Shown in pieces: positions 63,714-64,000 of a stretch of 64,000 nt of DNA (positions are counted from its first letter, which is position 1; each line of letters starts with the position of its first letter). The position numbers and the translations under genes were made by a program. Origin of the DNA: an uncultured Clostridia bacterium. GTDB taxonomy: Bacteria; Bacillota; Clostridia; Christensenellales; UBA1242. The notes below the pieces were generated by a model. It made no database searches. It was given only the letters and a program-made list of their open reading frames with translations, and had not been told where the DNA came from. Where the stretch lies: positions 1-64,000 of the forward strand of contig CALBHW010000059.1 of the NCBI GenBank assembly GCA_937893125.1. Direction: 5' to 3'.

Positions 63714-63740
63714 AAATTGTTTATAAAGTTAAAACCATAA

Positions 63741-63771
63741 AAAGAAGCGTATCGTTTAGATGCGCTTCTTT
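63741..63771 (+). terminator. Hairpin terminator of greA
   Basis: AAAGAAGCGTATC (63741-63753) pairs with GATGCGCTTCTTT (63759-63771) with one G-U and a 5-base loop. The following tract is only moderately T-rich. Confidence 0.65.
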
Positions 63772-63861
63772 GTAATAAAGTTGATTTTAGAAAAAAAGTT
63801 TAAAATTGTGGTTATTAAAAAACTTTTCAAATATTTTTTTTTGTGATATTATGATATGTAG

Positions 63862-63901
63862 AATAGGCGTATGGGGATAAAACCTTGTAAAAAGACCTAT
63901 T
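63862..63901 (+). other. Possible structured leader of the right-edge gene
   Basis: AATAGG (63862-63867) and CCTATT (63896-63901) can close a 40-base domain, with GGGG/CCTT available for inner pairing. It matches no RNA family I know. Confidence 0.3.
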
Positions 63902-63912
63902 TTGAAAAAAAA

Positions 63913-64000
63913 ATGATAGAATTTAGCGATTTAATTAGTAAAAATATTCAATATAAAGAACTTATTTCGCAAACGCAAAACTGTGCGTCTTTTTTGTTTT
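63913..64000 (+). CDS. Start of an unidentified protein, cut by the right edge
   Basis: The first 29 codons from an ATG at 63913 are open to the edge, beginning MIEFSDLISKNIQYKELI. There is no Shine-Dalgarno and no homologue can be assigned. The pattern F-S-D-L-I ... L-I ... A-S-F-L-F vaguely recalls the first strand and helix of clamp-loader delta-prime proteins (HolB), but this is a weak guess. It could also be spurious. Confidence 0.35.
   Translation, partial: MIEFSDLISKNIQYKELISQTQNCASFLF

Noticed and set aside
63913..64000. The right-edge frame as the missing N-terminus of the left-edge mfd gene, if the window were circular
   Set aside because: Joining base 64000 to base 1 gives an immediate TAG in that frame, so the ends do not form one gene. 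The window is simply a linear cut.
1..64000. CRISPR arrays, rRNA or tRNA genes
   Set aside because: No regularly spaced direct repeats, no T-loop GTTCRANNC-type segment with cloverleaf arms and no rRNA signature were seen in the intergenic regions.

Overview
The window is AT-rich bacterial DNA that reads as chromosome from a spore-forming member of the Bacillota. It carries spoIIID and a spoIIQ-type gene next to a probable ywmB. The order uvrC - murB - whiA - dnaE - pfkA, the pair mfd - PrsA/SurA-like lipoprotein, and a small Clostridia-type conserved protein before greA all point to class Clostridia. An uncultured gut lineage is plausible, but that is inference. No rRNA, tRNA, CRISPR array, integrase or transposase was seen.

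Left flank (1-10086): the mfd 3' portion (5' end outside the window), a parvulin-like foldase lipoprotein, a YbhN/LPG-synthase-type membrane protein, a probable YwmB, a SpoIIQ-type M23/LytM protein, acyl carrier protein and SpoIIID. Several genes have clear promoters or hairpin terminators. A roughly 500-bp, extremely A/T-rich spacer with a phased 10-bp repeat and a perfect sigma-A-type promoter leads into the centre.

Centre (10087-51157): two uninterrupted giant genes fill about 64% of the window. They encode lipoproteins of 7,979 and 5,626 residues. Each has a lipobox signal peptide, Ig-like/Big_2-like stretches and many GLUG-type repeats (G-G-I/V/L-V/A-G followed by short strand-turn units), which predict very long beta-solenoids. 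Their first roughly 3,200 residues are colinear module by module, so they look like diverged tandem duplicates whose C-terminal parts grew separately. Neither has a recognisable enzymatic, sortase, SLH or dockerin domain. This pair is the most notable content of the window.

Right flank (51158-64000): a bidirectional terminator, a 59-residue membrane protein with a C-x2-C-x2-C tail divergent from an ArsR-type regulator, uvrC, an orphan solute-binding-like protein whose start codon lies inside the uvrC terminator hairpin, murB, whiA, dnaE and pfkA. The rapZ and yvcK genes often found between murB and whiA are missing. Convergent to pfkA is an 86-residue conserved gene, followed by greA under a perfect promoter and the first codons of a gene cut by the right edge.

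Most flanking genes are housekeeping (repair, replication, envelope synthesis, glycolysis, transcription) or sporulation genes. The giant lipoproteins appear to be accessory surface structures embedded in this core region, expressed from a vegetative-type promoter rather than an obvious sporulation one.
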